The notes under the pieces were generated by a model, which did not search any database, was not told where the DNA came from, and saw only the letters and a program-made list of their open reading frames with translations. Positions 38,313 through 48,840 of a stretch of 64,000 nt of DNA are shown one piece after another. Source of the DNA: Trissonchulus latispiculum (taxonomy: Eukaryota > Nematoda > Enoplea > Enoplida > Ironidae); the NCBI GenBank assembly GCA_030248195.1, contig JASAND010026119.1, positions 35,782 through 99,781 on the forward strand. The letters are read 5' to 3'. Numbering within the stretch: position 1 is the first letter of the stretch; each line of letters begins with the position of its first letter. The position numbers and the translations under genes were made by a program.

Positions 38313-40502
38313 ATGGTTATTTATGAAAAGGGTCGGCTTAAATGGCTTAAATTTAAGCCGTTTAAGCCGACCACCCTTTTCATTTGGCAATACTCCCGAG
38401 CTGACTGGACAGGACTGAGGCAGTACTTAAAATCTGCTAACTGGAGCCAACTGATTACCAGAAATATTGACCTGAGCGTATCTAACTTGAGCGAGGTCAT
38501 CACTGAGGGAATGCAACGCTACATTCCCAGAAAAAAGGCCAGACCCCGACGCCATAAGCCTTGGTACGCCTCAGATTTGAACCCCCTAAGACGCGCAAAG
38601 GAGGATTCCTATCGCAAATGGAAGTCTAACGGCCAACTGAATAGAGATTGGTTATTATATTTGGAAGCTCGCAGAGCCTACAACAAAGCGATTGAACGAT
38701 CCAAACGAGCTCACGCCTCTGCGGTAGCGGAACGTATCGACGAAAAGTCTGGAAGGCCCTGGTGGCGTGAGATTGACAGGGTTCTGGGTAGAAATGTCCG
38801 ACGAGGTATTCCTCCCCTGTTTGACAACGGGTCAACCTTTGTAGATGCCAGTGACAAAGTTGGCTTGCTGAACGAACTCTTTGCTGCTAAGTCCTCAGTG
38901 GCCGAGCCTGATCGTGCTTCTCACTCACCACCTCCGGTCTGTGACGTGCTGCTAAAGCACATCCGCTTTCATAGCCGAATTGTGAGGAGGCACCTCCTCT
39001 CCATTGACTCGACCAAAGCAGCTGGTATTGACGACATAAGTGGGACTGTGTTAAAGGAATGCGCTTGTGAACTGGCATATCCCTTAGCGAGATTGTTCCA
39101 ATACTCTTACAACTCTGGCTACTTTCCATCGGCCTGGAAGACTGCAAAAATAGTCCCGGTGTTTATGAAAGGCGACAAAACCAGCCCTCGAAACTACAGG
39201 CCAGTGGCATTGCTTTCTCTAATTTCCAAACTCATGGAACGATACATCGGCCATGTCGAACATCTGAAAACAAATGGCATTTTGTCAGAGTCGCAATTCG
39301 GATTTCGCCACGGTCATAGTACGCTGCACCCATTGCTGCTTCTACATCAGCTGGCGGCAGACGCTCTGGACTGTACCCAAGAAGTGTGTGTGTCAGCGCT
39401 AAACATAGCTGGTGCCTTCGACACCGTCAAGCACAAGCGGCTACTACAGAAGTTGGAGTCCTGTGGCATTAAAGGAAGACTGCTTCGTTGGCTAGAACAC
39501 TACCTGTCTGGTCGGAATCAGCTGGTATGTGTCGACGGAGCCAACTCTACTGTCCTTCCTGTTACTGCCGGAGTCCCCCAGGGCTCAATTTTGGGACCAA
39601 TCTTATTCCCAATCTACATCAATGACCTGCCAAATGAAATCGAGAACCACTGCCTTATTTTTGCAGATGATTGCTCCATATTGCAAAAAGTGCCTAAGAG
39701 CTCTGATCGCGCTAGGTGTCAGGAATCTCTGCAGCAGGACATTGACAGGTTTGTAGCCTGGGCTGAGACCAACCAGCTGGAATTCGCTCCTAAGAAAACC
39801 CAAATGATGACTTTATCAAGAAGACGCGATCGAGGACAGGGAAATACCCCCGCCTTAGTCATGAGCGGCGTCGAAGTGGATGAAGTGACCTCGCTAAAGC
39901 TGCTTGGACTTACCTTCGGGGATGATGGCACAGTCAAGGGACATGTACTGGAGAAAGCGACTACGGCAGGAAAGTTAGTAGGGATGCTCCGGCGTCAGTC
40001 GTCTTCTCTATCTGAGGAAGCCCGCTATAGGATCTACGTATCGACGATAAGGCCCGTTCTTGACTACTGCAGTCCTGTCTTTGTTAATGTGCCAACTACA
40101 TATTTGGCCTTGCTGGATCGCATTCAGCTCCGAGCTGCTCGACTTTTCCCTACCTTTGCCCACAAACTAGACAGTTTACCACTCCGGCGCGACGTCTCGG
40201 GCTTATGCCAGCCACATAGGCTTGTGCACAATACAGCCCCGAAACTGCTAGTGCAACATCTAAAGCCCCAACCGATCAGGTGTGGACGCTCCACAAGAGC
40301 GACAGAATTATCAATGGGAAGTCTGCAAGTACCCAAATCTAAAACGTCTGCTCATCAGAAGTCGTTCCTGCCCAGTTTCCTTCGGAAATGGAACCGCTTG
40401 GCTGATGCAGAGACTGTTTTTGTTGAAGACAACTCTGAATTCAAGAAGGCTGTGGTGCGGACGTTGCGGAAGGATGCCGAGATACCGGGATGCCGGTCCT
40501 AG
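38313..40502 (+). CDS. Non-LTR retrotransposon reverse transcriptase (jockey/CR1-like), inactive
   Basis: 729 codons; LINE homology begins at about 38390, so the first 25 or so codons are flanking sequence and the element is 5' truncated, lacking its endonuclease. Seen in order: the RKKARPRRHKPWY segment, SWKTAKIVPVFMKGDK with NYRPVALLS (RT finger), QFGFRHGHST, motif A ALNIAGAFDTVKH (39397-39430), GVPQGSILGP (motif B), IFADDCSI (motif C, 39658-39672), and the C-terminal SFLPSFLRKWN typical of this group. The usual catalytic Asp of motif A is Asn, so the protein should be dead despite the long open frame. It abuts the Polinton-like region at about 40545. Confidence 0.9.
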   Translation: MVIYEKGRLKWLKFKPFKPTTLFIWQYSRADWTGLRQYLKSANWSQLITRNIDLSVSNLSEVITEGMQRYIPRKKARPRRHKPWYASDLNPLRRAKEDSYRKWKSNGQLNRDWLLYLEARRAYNKAIERSKRAHASAVAERIDEKSGRPWWREIDRVLGRNVRRGIPPLFDNGSTFVDASDKVGLLNELFAAKSSVAEPDRASHSPPPVCDVLLKHIRFHSRIVRRHLLSIDSTKAAGIDDISGTVLKECACELAYPLARLFQYSYNSGYFPSAWKTAKIVPVFMKGDKTSPRNYRPVALLSLISKLMERYIGHVEHLKTNGILSESQFGFRHGHSTLHPLLLLHQLAADALDCTQEVCVSALNIAGAFDTVKHKRLLQKLESCGIKGRLLRWLEHYLSGRNQLVCVDGANSTVLPVTAGVPQGSILGPILFPIYINDLPNEIENHCLIFADDCSILQKVPKSSDRARCQESLQQDIDRFVAWAETNQLEFAPKKTQMMTLSRRRDRGQGNTPALVMSGVEVDEVTSLKLLGLTFGDDGTVKGHVLEKATTAGKLVGMLRRQSSSLSEEARYRIYVSTIRPVLDYCSPVFVNVPTTYLALLDRIQLRAARLFPTFAHKLDSLPLRRDVSGLCQPHRLVHNTAPKLLVQHLKPQPIRCGRSTRATELSMGSLQVPKSKTSAHQKSFLPSFLRKWNRLADAETVFVEDNSEFKKAVVRTLRKDAEIPGCRS

Positions 40503-40544
40503 ACTAAAGAGGTACTAAAGAAGCAAGTAGAGGGCCTAGGAGAG

Positions 40545-40817
40545 CAGGAAGAAAGCCACCGTTCTGAACAATAATTTGCTTCTTATCCTTAAGTTTTATT
40601 TTCTTGTCCCGGAGAGCTCGCAGTGTATTCACGTGTTTACGCAACGCCCTTTTGTCTGCTTCGGACAGTTCCACGTTCCCAGAAAGTTCCCAATGCAGTC
40701 TAGGATTGTTTTGATTAGACCAAGATCACTATTTTCAATGATAGCTTCTCTGATCTTCTTCTTGCAGTTACAAAGATGTATGAGACAGGGAAGATTGCTT
40801 TCAAATCGCTTGGCCAT
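40545..40817 (-). pseudogene. Small Polinton/adintovirus-like ORF, broken
   Basis: A basic protein on the minus strand, starting MAKRFESNLPCLIHL, with a GGFLPALL end near 40545 in another frame. Small basic proteins with a KRALRK-like stretch and a QxGGFL end are found in Polinton, adintovirus and related elements. One frameshift near 40680 separates the halves. The LINE at 40502 sits directly beyond it. Confidence 0.6.
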
Positions 40818-40821
40818 TTCG

Positions 40822-40910
40822 CGTTTTTATTGACTTGAAGACCGTGTATTGTCGCGTACCGTTTTTATTGATTTAGCGTTTTTATTGATTCTTCCCCATT
40901 TTTATTGGTA
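40822..40910 (-). terminator. Four tandem poly(A) signals
   Basis: On the minus strand CAATAAAAA occurs at 40899-40907, 40878-40887, 40861-40870 and 40822-40831, most in the form CAATAAAAACG. The first is inside the last codons of the ATPase; the second overlaps its stop codon. They are placed for the leftward ATPase transcript. Confidence 0.65.
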
Positions 40911-41526
40911 GGTAGACTCCGGTCCGCTCGAAAATATCCGTTCTAAGGCGGTACTGCTCTGGAGTTTCCTGGTCAAGGTCAATAAGGAGATAGCCGTGGG
41001 GACGTGAGGTTGCGTGATTGAAAGATTCCGTAAAGTAAGTAGTGTTAGTCGGGAACATTTGTCGGGCGAGGTTCATTGCTGTTAACTTATCTGCTGGGTT
41101 TTTCATCAACACAATGTATTGGCAATTTATCTTGTTAGTCCGTTGTTTATCATAAAATAGGTCCTGGGTGATGTGAATGACGCTGCAAGACCAGTGATGG
41201 CATCCTCGAGTGAAAAGTCGAACCAGTTTAGATTCCTTTTTTACTTCATCCATTAGATCGTCAGGAATTAGTAAAATTGGTTCCGTGTTTCCCTTTAGTT
41301 GCTCCAGGTCCGGTAAGCCCTCTACAGACTCCGCATTTATTTTTTCGTACGCCGACTGCCACTCCGTAAAACACCAAATCACTCGTTTCGGCGGGGGTCG
41401 TACCAATCTGTGGGCCTTTTCAACTAGTTTTGACACGAATGTTGTCTTCCCTGCTTTAGTCTGGGCAGAGACCATGCAGGTAAAGGGGTGCTTGAAGTAG
41501 AGAAAGTTACAAGGAATACAAGTCAT
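40882..41526 (-). CDS. Packaging ATPase of Polinton/adintovirus type
   Basis: 214 residues, intact. P-loop-like AQTKAGKT at 21-28, hydrophobic ILLIPDD at 84-90 (Walker B with Asp-Asp), then HITQDLFYDK and IVLMKNPADK, a pair of motifs characteristic of the FtsK/HerA-type A32-like ATPases of Polintons, adintoviruses and relatives. It packages DNA into capsids in those elements. The start codon overlaps the stop of the upstream minus-strand ORF. It is short for the family but complete in motifs. No capsid, protease or integrase gene is seen nearby. Confidence 0.85.
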   Translation of the reverse strand: MTCIPCNFLYFKHPFTCMVSAQTKAGKTTFVSKLVEKAHRLVRPPPKRVIWCFTEWQSAYEKINAESVEGLPDLEQLKGNTEPILLIPDDLMDEVKKESKLVRLFTRGCHHWSCSVIHITQDLFYDKQRTNKINCQYIVLMKNPADKLTAMNLARQMFPTNTTYFTESFNHATSRPHGYLLIDLDQETPEQYRLRTDIFERTGVYLPIKMGKNQ

Positions 41527-41872
41527 CGAGATCGGTTTTAGTAAGGTAGATAGGTCCGAGAGCGATAGCGCTTTCTATGTTTTTATTAATGTTGAGGCAA
41601 AGCTGAAAATTGTATACCTCTGAAATGAAGGGACAGTGCTTAGCTGTGGCGGTTACACTTCCTATCGAACATTTGTAGTAGAGGTCAAGAATTGCACTAG
41701 ACTTGGGTGGAGTGTACTGAACATATTTCCCTTGTTTGGAGATCCTTATCGTTCCGTCTGTCTGGTAGTCTATGTTAAGCGGTTCTTCACAACTTCTCGT
41801 CAGAAGCTAAATATTCAAGGAAACACTGACAGTTAAAGCTAAGGCAATGCAGATAACAACTTTAGTATCCAT
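41507..41872 (-). pseudogene. Unknown small ORF with hydrophobic leader, one in-frame stop
   Basis: Starts at ATG 41872 with a short basic/hydrophobic leader (VVICIALALTVSVSL) that looks like a signal peptide or membrane anchor. A TAG at 41807-41809 ends it after 21 codons. The same frame is then open for 99 more codons and ends overlapping the ATPase start. I do not recognise the family. Placement between the leftward promoter and the ATPase suggests one transcription unit. Confidence 0.55.
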
Positions 41873-41902
41873 TCGCTAGTTCGTCGTATATGTAATAGTA
41901 AC

Positions 41903-41927
41903 TGTAAGTGAGCGGGACCTGTTTATA
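41903..41927 (-). promoter_or_regulatory. Leftward core promoter of the ATPase unit
   Basis: TATAAA at 41927-41922 on the minus strand and a CAGTT initiator-like site with A at 41903, 24 bases downstream. The first ATG follows 31 bases later at 41872. Spacing is a little short but workable. Confidence 0.5.
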
Positions 41928-41989
41928 TGTGCCATTGGGTGGAAGGATGCACAAAGATTACTGGCAGTACGGCTGGGAGTGATGACTGG

Positions 41990-42250
41990 CGCAGACTTCT
42001 ATGAAGAGAACTGGAAGTACTAGGTGTATGACTGGGTGTTTGTGTGGGCGTACAAGACGTATGACAGAAACTAGTAGTATGACTGGGTGTATGACTAGTA
42101 GTATGACTGGGTGTATCACTGGTAGTATGACTGGGTGTTTGTGTGGGCGTACAGGATACATGAAAGAAACTAGTAGTATGACTGGGTGTATGACTGGTAG
42201 TATGTGTGGGCGTACTAGTAGTGTGCTAGAAGTACTGGAGGTAGGGTTTA
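41990..42250 (+). repeat. Minisatellite of GTATGACTGGGTGT units
   Basis: Irregular units of ACTAGTAGTATGACTGGGTG and TTTGTGTGGGCGTAC, in part a 100 bp higher-order repeat (42030-42095, 42135-42215). It separates the leftward and rightward promoters of the Polinton-like element. Confidence 0.8.
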
Positions 42251-42256
42251 AAAAAC

Positions 42257-42318
42257 TATATAAAGTGTGAAAATCGATATCGCGTCAGTCTGACTTGATC
42301 TGTCGTCGCGAGAGGTCG
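42257..42318 (+). promoter_or_regulatory. Rightward core promoter P1: TATA, Inr and DPE
   Basis: TATATAAAG at 42257-42265, TCAGT initiator with A(+1) at 42287, and GGTCG at +28 to +32 (42314-42318), a full match to the RGWYV downstream promoter element at its canonical place. The arrangement is that of arthropod core promoters. Confidence 0.75.
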
Positions 42319-42383
42319 GTTCCAAAAGTGCTCTCTCTCTTACGCTATTGCCTATCTTGTAAAGTTCTATATTGTGAAGTTAC

Positions 42384-42771
42384 ACCTGGGGCCAGTTTCA
42401 TAAAATACCGTCTCGAGTTCTCGAGTTCTCAAGTTCTCGAGTAGTCTGTTTTCAATGACAAAAGCCTCTTCTCTATTAAAAATCATATGTAACAGTATCT
42501 ACGGAAATTTTTATGGTGATTTATTGAGTCAATTACAAAAGTTATTGAAAGAGGAAAAAATTTAAAAATTTAGATTTTCAAAAATTTCTCGAGTCAGTCT
42601 CAGGTTGGCGAAATTTTCTCTGGTCGAAGTCGACCAGAGAACTTGACTCGAGAACTCGAGAACTTTTTCAGCGTAACTCTCAATGCGGCTTGCGGATCTC
42701 GAAAACCTCTAGCGTAGTTTAGCTACTAGACTCGAGAACTAGAGAACATTTTTATGAAACTGGCCCCAGGT
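42384..42771. mobile_element. MITE with CCTGGGGCCAGTTTCATAAA ends, 388 bp
   Basis: Inverted ends ACCTGGGGCCAGTTTCATAA and TTATGAAACTGGCCCCAGGT. Subterminal arrays of CTCGAGAACTCGAGAAC lie at both ends. It inserted between P1 and P2. The target duplication is not clear. Confidence 0.75.
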
Positions 42772-42873
42772 ATATACTTGAAGATTGACTAGCAAAATAC
42801 TCGAAGTCTTATCTAGCAGTTTCTGGAAGTACTAGAAGTATACTGAAGGTACTAGCAGTCGGGTTTTAAGAAG

Positions 42874-42937
42874 TATATAAAGGGCGAAAATTTCGATATC
42901 GCGTCAGTTGGACTTGATCTGTCGTCGCGAGCGGTCG
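42874..42937 (+). promoter_or_regulatory. Rightward core promoter P2: TATA, Inr and DPE
   Basis: A near copy of P1: TATATAAAG at 42874-42882, TCAGT with A(+1) at 42906, GGTCG at +28 (42933-42937). It lies 114 bases before the first ATG (43051) of the polymerase region, so it is the promoter placed to drive it. Confidence 0.75.
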
Positions 42938-43050
42938 GTTCCAAAAGTGACAAGCAGTTCTTAAAGGACATAAAAGCGAGAAAGTTCATAAAAGCGCAAA
43001 TTATCTTGAAAGTAAATAAAAGCTATTTCGAAAACTTCAAATTTTTGATC

Positions 43051-46000
43051 ATGTCTGCAATCTCTCAGTTAAACGCTGCTATTGCTACCGGTATTTGGAA
43101 AGCCAATCCGGCTATTACCCAGACCCTACGATATCAGGCTAATTAAAACTGAGTGGGACGGCAAGGAAGCTATTGGTTCAGATGAATTCTGGACATACGC
43201 CCAAACCCTCCCCCAAAATCCCCCAGTCCTATCTACTACCCTTAGTTGCCCAACCTGCCAGGAATCATTCCCTAGCTTGGCCGAGCTTAAAAAGCACAAG
43301 GCATCCCATTCTACCAACCCTTTCTTCCAGTGTCCACATTGTCAAAAAACCTTCATAAGGAAAGACAATTTGACCAGGCATATTACAAAGTTTCATCCTG
43401 CAGTCGCGCCTCCTTCCTATGAATGCAGAAAATGCGGGTTCAAATACAAGACATATAAATGTTACCAGGGACATCTTAGAACCCACCGGGAAGCCCCAAA
43501 AATTCATGATCCCAGAACACTTAGGCAAACTCATTTCTCAAATCTCCCAGCTGAAGACGCCCCCAAATTGACTAGGAGTATTGTAAAGGACTTTCCAGAG
43601 GACGTAGCCCAAATCTACAGGGAGAATTGGAGCAGAATTAGAACACGCTACTTTGTCTCCCCAGGTATTCAAAATCGATACAACTTCAGTGTTTCTGATC
43701 CTTCCAAAATCAAGCAGTTGGTCAAAATTATCTTCAAACTTCAAAGGTGGCAGTTCAAATTTAATCTTTCTTTTGGTTTTGTTCTTAGAAATGTAGAAGA
43801 TGGGGAACTTAGATACGATCACCATTCTGGAAACAGCCGGTATTTCGATGAACCTATCCACGTCTCGAATGAAGGAGATCTAGGAAAAATTTACTACGAG
43901 TTAGACAAGGGGGACATCCTAGAATGGATTAGACAACAGCGCCCCAATACGAAGTGGACAGTCCTAGAGATTACAAATTTCTGCTTCGACATAAACAAGC
44001 TGATTTTCTATGCAGTCGATGAAGCTAGGTATCTTCCTGACTACGTGAAAAATAATCGGGGTTTATATGCTCTTGTAAATAATAAACATACTGGAAGACC
44101 ATATCTGGATGAAAAACGTTTCTTTAGACGTCTAGCACTTGCTTTGGGATTGAAACTAAATGCATTGGAAGAAAAACCAAATGAACTGATTGCTCAGTGG
44201 GTTCGACCTGGGGAAGAGTTTCACGGGGTACATCTAGAAGATTTGGATGAACTGGAGGAAAAGTTTGATGCTGGTATTACAGTTTACGAACTAGGACCTA
44301 CAGTTGAGGAAGCCAGGGAGAACCAGAAGATTTGAATGAACTTATAATTCAAAACCACGAAAGAGACCAGGAAATTACTGAAATTGCAGCCAAACTTATT
44401 CGAAGACCCCTGGGAAAGAAATCCAGGAAAATGGCCATAAACATCTACAAAAACCACTTCTGTTTTATCAAAAATCTCAATAAGTTCACCGTTATCTGGA
44501 AATGTTCGAACTGCGAGAAACTGTTTCATCGTCACGAAAACTTCATGCAGCACTCCAAAAGTTGCGAGGTGGGCATCAAGCATATCTTTCCTGGTGGAGG
44601 AGTTGGGCCTACAAAAACGATACTACAAAAAATTAGTGATCTGGGAATCGCCGTGCCTGAATGGTACTACCCGTTTAGAATAGCTTACGATTTTGAGTGC
44701 ATGTTCAAGAAAACTTCTAAGAAAATCGGTCCAAAATTGATTTACGAACAGGAATTAATCCCAGCATCCGTTTCTGTAGCCTCTAATGTACCCGGTTATG
44801 AGAATCCAAACTGCCTAATAACTAATGGAGATCCCTACAATCTGGTAGTTCGAATGAAAGATTACATGGAAGAAATAGCTGACAAGGCCTACGAACTTCT
44901 TAGGGAAATCTACGAGCCCACCCTTTCCGGTCTAGCAGAACACGAAAAACTTCTAGCTGAATTTGAGGAATGGCTTAAAGCTGTTCCAACTCTAGGATTC
45001 AATTCAGGAAAATTTGATATGAACCTTATAAAGTCTTGTTTGATTACCAACTTGCTGCTTAGTGGACAGGAAGCCGGATACACGGTGAAAAAGAACAACA
45101 ACTACATGGCTCTCTGTACCCCCAGATTGTACTTCCTAGACATTACAAACTATCTAGCAGCTGGTACTTCCTACAAAAAGTGGCTGAAAAGTTTCAAAAT
45201 TCCTGAACAAAAGGGATCCTTTCCCTACGAAGCCTTCACTTCCCTGAAGTTTCTAGATCAGGGATTCCCTCACCAAGACTTGTTCTACTCCACTTTGAAA
45301 CAAGAGGAAATTTCAGACGAAGACCACGTAGCATTCGTGGCAGTCTGGAGGAAGTATAATTAAGGAAGCCCTAATTAAGTGGTATCTAAAACACGGACTC
45401 AAAATTACGAAAATCCGCTAAGCAATTGAATTCAAACCTAAGACTTGCTTCAAAGAGCTGGGGGACGAGGTAACTTACCATCGATCTGCAGCAGATTCAG
45501 ATCCCGATTTGGCACTGAAGGGTGAAATGTTCAAACTTCTAGGAAATTCTTACTATGGTCGGAATATTACAAATCTGGAAAAACATTTGGATGTCAAATT
45601 TTGCCAACGATCAGCTGCCAGCAGAGAAGTAAACGGGTGGAGATTTAGAAGATTAGATGATCTTGGAAATGGGGTTTATGAGGTTCAATCTGCAAAATCC
45701 AAAATTGTTTACCGGCTTCCAGAGTTAGCGGGGTTGTTTGTCTATCAATACGCCAAACTTAGGATGCTTCAATTCTACTACGACTGCCTGAAACCCAATT
45801 TGTGGCCAGAAACCTTCCAGCTTTGTCAAATGGACACGGACTCCCTCCATTTTGCCTGCTCTTCCAAAAATTTAAGTGATTGCGTCCCTGTTATAAATGG
45901 GAAAAAGTGGGATAAGGCCTTTAAAGATTTCTTTGTCCTAGACCCCAGCCAAAAACGAATACCTGGACTGTTCAAGGAAGAGTGGACTGGGGACGGCATT

Positions 46001-46271
46001 ATAGCACTTTGCAGTAAAGACCTATCTGGCATGGGGAAAGACGACTAAAGTCTCCCATAAAGGAGTAAGCAAAGCCCTAAATAACTACACCCCGGAAGAT
46101 TTCAAAGATGTCCTAGAATCAGGAAATACAAAATCAGGAGAAAATAGGGGACTCAGAATTGTAGATGAGGACATGGTAAAATACTTCCGAACTAAAGACG
46201 CCCTTCCCTACCTCTACCCTAAAAGGAAAGTGCTAGCAGATGGAGTAACTACAATCCCCTTGGACAGATAA
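43051..46271 (+). pseudogene. Family B DNA polymerase (protein-primed type) of a Polinton/adintovirus-like element, broken
   Basis: Spread over frames 43082-44335, 44332-45363 and 45509-46048, with a further piece to 46271. The N-terminal part has three C2H2-type fingers (first Cys pair near 43249, then 43331 and 43423). Next come exonuclease motifs: YDFEC near 44690 (Exo I) and FNSGKFDMN near 44998 (Exo II). Palm motif B is KLLGNSYYG near 45534 and motif C is MDTDS near 45830. No motif A is seen between 45363 and 45509, where the spacing is too short, so an internal deletion is likely. There are at least three frameshifts and an in-frame stop near 45418. Non-functional. Confidence 0.85.
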
Positions 46272-46530
46272 GCTACATGTTTAGTATTTGTTTTATCCCA
46301 ACAGTCCTCTTTAGGACTACCTGTATATACTGTACATACTTGTTGTATATTGTTTGTGTGTAAGCTGTAGTAAAAAGAAAAAACAATGAAAATACCAAAA
46401 ACATTAGATGGTGATGGGCCGGACTAGTAGTATAGGTAAGTACGTATGTAGGCAGGTAGGTGTCCGGTAATGGGCCGGCGCCGGGTCCCAAGCCCCGGGG
46501 GAAGACCGCAGAGGGACGGCGTAGAAAGCC
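46272..46530. other. Downstream flank of the polymerase
   Basis: AT-rich, then GC-rich around GGGCCGGCGCCGGGTCCC (46472-46490), which can form a hairpin. No coding sequence recognised. Confidence 0.45.
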
Positions 46531-46534
46531 GGGT

Positions 46535-46800
46535 GAAGTAGGAACTGGATGTAGTAGGTGTATAAACAGGGTGTTTGACTGGTGTTTGGTTGGTAAGGGT
46601 AATAACTGGATCTAGAACTGGGTGTTAGAACTAGGTGTATAAACAGGGTGCAGTGAACGTATTTGATTGGTAAGGAAATGAACTGGATGTAGAACTGGAT
46701 GTTAGGACTAGGTGTATATACAGGGTGTTGTGAAGGTGTGTGGTCGGCAAGGGCAGGAACTGGGTGTAGAACAGGGTGTCAGAACTAGGAGTATAAACAG
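46535..46800 (+). repeat. 105 bp minisatellite beside the polymerase
   Basis: About 2.5 units with AACTGGATGTAGAACTGG, ACTAGGTGTATAAACAGGGT and TTTGGTTGGTAAGGG blocks. It is similar in style and motif (GTGTATxxxCxGGGTG) to the array at 41990-42250 and lies in the same orientation, so the two may be related flanking repeats of the element. Confidence 0.75.
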
Positions 46801-46859
46801 GGGGAACAACCAGGAAGAACTAGGAGTAACTACTAGGTGAACTGGGGGTATGTGTCGCG

Positions 46860-48840
46860 AGCAAGGACGGAACCAAAAAACTGGCAGTAGGGCGGGTCAA
46901 AGGTCATTCCCTCCCGAGAGTGGGGCCCGAAGTGCTGACCATATACTACTAATATACCCCAAATCAAACTGAAACCCAAATTGAAGGACCATTTGAGGTA
47001 CTACAATTGTCTCCTCATCAAATTTCTCATTATCTTGCAGTTAAAAAGAGGCTATTTGAAAGTAATTTGGAATCCGAAACAGGACAGACTTATCAATATC
47101 CATCTCTAATGATATCTAAACTGATACTCGCCCCTGCGCCCTATTTTGGTACGATCAGCGTGGCGAACCAGTTCCTTCACCAATTGATGAAAGCTTTTCA
47201 GCTTTGAAATCCCTTCGTCGGCGCTTACGGACTCGGCTCGTGGCCCTTCCTCATTTCGGAACGTCCCCCCCACCTCCCCCAGCACTACGCTCTACGCGTC
47301 CTCAATCTTCTCTTCCTCTCTTTGCAAATATTCCAGAGTCTCTCTCAAATTTCCCAGTGTATTCAAAAGGCGCATTAGAGACTCTTTAGCGATTTCCTTA
47401 TCTAACGGAAAAAGTTCTGCGTAAAATCAAAAATTCTGAGTTAGACAGCGCCACGTCCCGACAACATTCCAGTGTAAAATATGGGGGAACTAAGGAATTT
47501 AACCACTGAGCTCACACACCAGATTTACGCGGAACTGTGCGCAATGAACGCTGACCGGCGACTGCGGATGGAGATCTTTAGTGCAGGCGGTTCTTATCCA
47601 CCGACTTGCCTCGCCAAGGGGGATCAGGAAATCTTCTGGGGGACGCCAACGGGCGCCAAGGAAAATGGGGGACAAGTACACGAACTTAGACTCAATTAGG
47701 GACGAACTCCGGGCTACTCCCAGAGCGCTACCTAGCTAACAAAAGAGATCAAACTAGTTAAAAATTAATAGGTAAACATTAAATAAATAAGTAAAAGACA
47801 ACTGGCCGATTTACTAGGAGGCTGACAGGGCAAGGACAACAGTAGGAATATACCTTCAGGGCTACCCGGAGGGGACAGGAAAATACAGCGGGCTACCCGC
47901 AACTCAGGAATAATAAGCACAGAAAAGGGGCACAAGCAGAGAGGGAGGGAACCAGCAACAAATTGGGAAAAAAAGAGAAATACAACACAAATGGGGAAGG
48001 GGTGTTAGCTAGAAAAGGTAGACCCGGGGGGACGGGGACAACCCCGCAAAATAGGAAAGGGAAAGGAGGGGGGAGTCAGGAGTTAGACAAAAACAAAGAT
48101 GAAAAAGGTTAGGATTAGGAACGAGGGTTAGAAGAGGTGAGTTTAAAGTAATTTTTAAAAAGAAAGGAAAACACGGACACTTACGCCTTGGGTGTCGATT
48201 TCGCGAAAGGTGGGGCCCCCAACTCTAAGGACCGACTGCTCAGTAACTTGAAAAACTCCCAACTGAAGAAAAGGTGATGTCATCGTCAAAGGAGAATTTT
48301 GTTATGCGTTGGGAACGGGAGGGTCTATCTTTGCTAAGCCAACAGGAATTGAAAATACATGCAATGTTAAGTTTACGCTCAGAAATAGATGGTTTTAGAT
48401 AATTTTCGAAAGATGAGCATAAACTTAGCACTGCACGTTATTTAAAAGGGGATTTTACATACAAAGTAATACATAATCATCGGGCTTCCCAACAATTATA
48501 ATAACACGATATTTAAAGGGGATTTGGGGAGTTCTAGGGAATTTTAGGGCAAACTATGAAAGTTAGGAATTGAAAGGGACTTGGAAAGGGGGTGATAGCG
48601 GGGACGCTACTACCCACATTACACCAGGTCCTGCCATGCCCGGATCGCACCGGCTGCACTATAGCACAATCGCTATAGCTTCCGCAAGGTCCTCTCGGAT
48701 CAATTGGATGTTTATCCATTCCGAACAGCTAAACCAAATACAAAAATAAAAGGAACAACTGTTGCTTCGCCTAAAACTAGCAGCGCACAGCAAAAAGAAA
48801 AAAAAGCGAAATTAAACTACGGACTGCGCTGCGGACTCGC
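46860..48840. other. Low-information region after the Polinton-like element
   Basis: CGCGAGCAAGGACGGAACC (46858-46876) resembles the CGCGAGCGGTCGGTTCC block of P2. A 72-codon frame at 47481-47699 (MGELRNLTTELTHQ...) and small frames near 47007 and 48534 are not families I recognise. 47760-48180 is purine-rich. Confidence 0.4.
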
